Assembly: GCF_032108445.1 (NCBI RefSeq)
Contig: NZ_CP134876.1
Coordinates: 4,092,001 to 4,156,000, forward strand
Reading direction: 5' to 3'
Length of the DNA: 64,000 nt
Source of the DNA: Micromonospora halotolerans
GTDB taxonomy: Bacteria; Actinomycetota; Actinomycetes; Mycobacteriales; Micromonosporaceae
Below, piece after piece: positions 62,409 through 64,000 of the stretch. The position numbers were made by a program, and so were the translations under genes. Every line of letters begins with the position of its first letter. Positions within the stretch are counted from its first letter, which is position 1. The notes under the pieces are model-generated. The model was given only the letters and a program-made list of their open reading frames with translations. It was not told the origin of the DNA and ran no database searches.

Positions 62409-62912
62409 ATGAGAGTTCACGCCAGCCCTCGTTGGGCGTACGGCACGTTCGCGTGGTTGCTGCTCTTCGTCGTCTCCCACGTGGTCGTGGTGTTCCTGCC
62501 CGGCGACGATCCGACCGGCGACGGACCCTGGAGTTTCAGGGCGTACGTGATCTTCAACATCGTTCTCATCCTCATGTCGGCCGTCGGGGCGGCTGTCGTT
62601 GTCGCCACCGTCCGGCCCTGGGGTCGACGCGTCCCGCGATGGATGCTCCTCACGCCGCTGTGGTTCGGCAGCGCGCTGCTCGTCGTCCGGGGGGTTCCCG
62701 GGATGGTCGAGAACCTGCTCATGGCTACCGGCAACCGCGGCGGCTTCGTGGGGAGGGACGACATCTCCACGGCTGAGTTCTGGGCCGGGATCGGCATCAA
62801 CACCTATTTCTTCGTGGGCGCGGTGCTGCTCGTCGTGACAACGGTCTCCTACGTCCGCCGATCACGGGGAGCCGGTGTCCGCACAGGACGGTCGGGTCCG
62901 GATCCGGTATGA
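62409..62912 (+). CDS. Membrane protein, paralogue of next gene
   Basis: 167 residues, four membrane spans (GTFAWLLLFVVSHVVVVFL, YVIFNIVLILMSAVGAAVVVATV, WMLLTPLWFGSALLVVRGV, INTYFFVGAVLLVVTTVSYV). The segment RRVPRWMLLTPLWFGSALLVV matches HRVPRWLPLTPTVLGSALMIG of the protein at 63072, showing common descent. No named family. It lies just outside the rnpB element. Confidence 0.75.
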   Translation: MRVHASPRWAYGTFAWLLLFVVSHVVVVFLPGDDPTGDGPWSFRAYVIFNIVLILMSAVGAAVVVATVRPWGRRVPRWMLLTPLWFGSALLVVRGVPGMVENLLMATGNRGGFVGRDDISTAEFWAGIGINTYFFVGAVLLVVTTVSYVRRSRGAGVRTGRSGPDPV

Positions 62913-63071
62913 GACGGCCGCGACACACAGGGCCCACCCGTAGCCCCCGGTCCGCCCCACCGCCAGGCGCGCCCGCTCGGGCAGCCGACGAGCTGCCTTC
63001 CCCCTAGCGAGGGAGCGTGATCCCGCAGCCGGGTGAGGCGCCGCGTCGAGGCGCGGTGACATCGTCGGCCC

Positions 63072-63752
63072 ATGGGACGATCGGGACAACGGGGATACAC
63101 CGAAGTGCGACGAGGCGGCACGGCTCAGGGCGCCGCCCGGACACCCTCCGGCGCAACGGCGCTGCGCACACCACCGCCGCCACCCTGGGCGCGCCGCGCG
63201 GGGCACGTCGCCTGGGTCGCCCCCATCCTCGGCTTCATCCCGCTGCACATCCCATGGATTCTCGGCATCCCGCTGTTCGCCCATCCCGATCCGTTCCGCG
63301 AGTGGTACCACGGTCGCGGACCGGGCGTGGGGGACCACCCGGTCGACGGGTTGCTCGGCCTGCCTGCCGGCGCGCTCTATCTCACCGTCCTGTGCGTCCT
63401 GGCCGGACTCGGCGGAGTGCTGGCCCTCGGACTCATCAGCGACTGGGGTCTGATCTTCCCGCGCTGGATACCGGTGCTGCGTGGACATCGGGTGCCACGA
63501 TGGCTGCCGTTGACGCCGACCGTCCTGGGATCCGCGTTGATGATCGGTTACGTGGCGACGCTGCCCTGGCAGCTCGCGGCCGAACTCGCCGACACCAACC
63601 CGGAGGACGACATCTTCACCGCCACCGGTGTCCTCCTCGGCCTGCCGCTGCTGCTGGCGTGGGCGATCGCCCTGCCCGTCGCCGGCTGGTCCTACTACCG
63701 CCGCACCCGGGCCCCACGCCGATTGCCCGCCGGGAAAACCCGTTGCGCGTGA
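63072..63752 (+). CDS. Membrane protein, paralogue of previous gene
   Basis: 226 residues: a basic hydrophilic N-terminus of about 45 residues (PPPPPWARRAGH), then four membrane spans (VAPILGFIPLHIPWILGIPLF, LYLTVLCVLAGLGGVLALGL, PLTPTVLGSALMIGYVATLPW, LPLLLAWAIALPVAGWSYY). The DDIFTATG loop corresponds to RDDISTAEF in the preceding paralogue. A tandem duplication of an unknown actinobacterial membrane protein family. Confidence 0.75.
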   Translation: MGRSGQRGYTEVRRGGTAQGAARTPSGATALRTPPPPPWARRAGHVAWVAPILGFIPLHIPWILGIPLFAHPDPFREWYHGRGPGVGDHPVDGLLGLPAGALYLTVLCVLAGLGGVLALGLISDWGLIFPRWIPVLRGHRVPRWLPLTPTVLGSALMIGYVATLPWQLAAELADTNPEDDIFTATGVLLGLPLLLAWAIALPVAGWSYYRRTRAPRRLPAGKTRCA

Positions 63753-63804
63753 CCCGGCGCCGGATGTCTGGTTGATCGGCCGCCGGTACCGGAGGGAACG
63801 TGCC

Positions 63805-64000
63805 ATGTCGCTACCCGCCCCCACGCTGCACACCACTCGCCTGAGACTGCGTCCGTTCGACGACGCGGATGCGGACGACCTCTTCGCGCTGCACAGCAGC
63901 CCCTACGTGTTGCGCTACTGGGACTCGCCCCCGTGGAGCGAACGTGTGCGCGCCGAGCGGTTCATCGCGGCCTGCCGGCAGATGGCCGAGGGGGGCACCG
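63805..64000 (+). CDS. GNAT acetyltransferase, 3' truncated by window edge
   Basis: 65 residues from an ATG with GGAGGG upstream. LHTTRLRLRPFDDADADDLFALHSSPYVLRYWDSPPW is the N-terminal RimJ/RimL-type GNAT pattern; the CoA-binding half lies outside the window. Probably transcribed with the preceding membrane-protein gene, 52 bp away. Confidence 0.8.
   Translation, partial: MSLPAPTLHTTRLRLRPFDDADADDLFALHSSPYVLRYWDSPPWSERVRAERFIAACRQMAEGGT

Overview
This is high-GC actinomycete DNA, most likely Micromonospora or another Micromonosporaceae. The reasons are the strong G/C third-position bias with many GTG/TTG starts, an actinobacterial RNase P RNA, XRE(DUF5753)/DUF397 regulator pairs, a SigE-family sigma factor with a partner membrane protein, a rifampicin monooxygenase under a rifamycin-associated element, and two copies of a GGGGCCCC-armed hairpin that I recall from Micromonospora genomes. 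The genus is inferred from features, not computed.

Left edge (1-4.2 kb): a degraded accessory region. It holds the end of a SUKH (SMI1/KNR4) protein, the 3' remnant of an Mrr-type endonuclease, a translationally coupled three-gene cassette with a WXG100-like protein, about 0.9 kb without genes, and a small HTH-like gene behind a palindrome. It ends at the 3' half of a tRNA-Val(UAC), which looks like an integration scar. A collinear diverged copy of the flanking sequence lies 1.3 kb upstream.

4.2-20.9 kb: chromosomal genes of detoxification, redox and regulation. They include two phosphotransferase/hydrolase genes, a WYL regulator, an ice-binding-like (DUF3494) protein with a collagen-like stalk and LPxTG-type anchor, rox, a methyltransferase, an SDR, an AlkD-like protein, a frameshifted ltrA, a thioredoxin-fold protein coupled to an epoxide hydrolase, msrB-msrA, a GH15 enzyme and a thioredoxin-reductase-like gene divergent from an XRE-cupin regulator.

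21-40 kb: an NCS2 purine permease behind a highly structured leader, a SigE-type sigma factor with a membrane partner, XRE/DUF397, MerR, a TetR regulator divergent from a DHFR-like reductase over a palindromic operator, a Nudix-like membrane protein, a pyruvyl transferase, a PfkB kinase, and a SNF2 helicase coupled to a SWIM zinc-finger protein.

40.8-47 kb: a tight five-gene run: DUF1800, Tat-exported DUF1501, ferric-reductase-like flavocytochrome, extracellular FMN-binding protein and ApbE flavin transferase. Together they look like a surface flavin electron-transfer system linked to two exported proteins of unknown function.

47-57.7 kb: a Prim-Pol-like protein, an XRE/TPR regulator with a flavoprotein, the conserved Nif3 / zinc-ribbon / RNase H-phosphatase operon, a DUF3311-SSF transporter pair, a MarR-MFS divergon and a TauE permease.

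57.8-62.2 kb: rnpB, whose 3' end carries a perfect 50-bp repeat found again 3,989 bp downstream next to a tyrosine-recombinase C-terminal fragment. The interval between the repeats is a decayed integrative element with cargo (HAD, VOC remnant, GNAT, HD remnant). Beyond it are two related membrane proteins and the start of an acetyltransferase gene.
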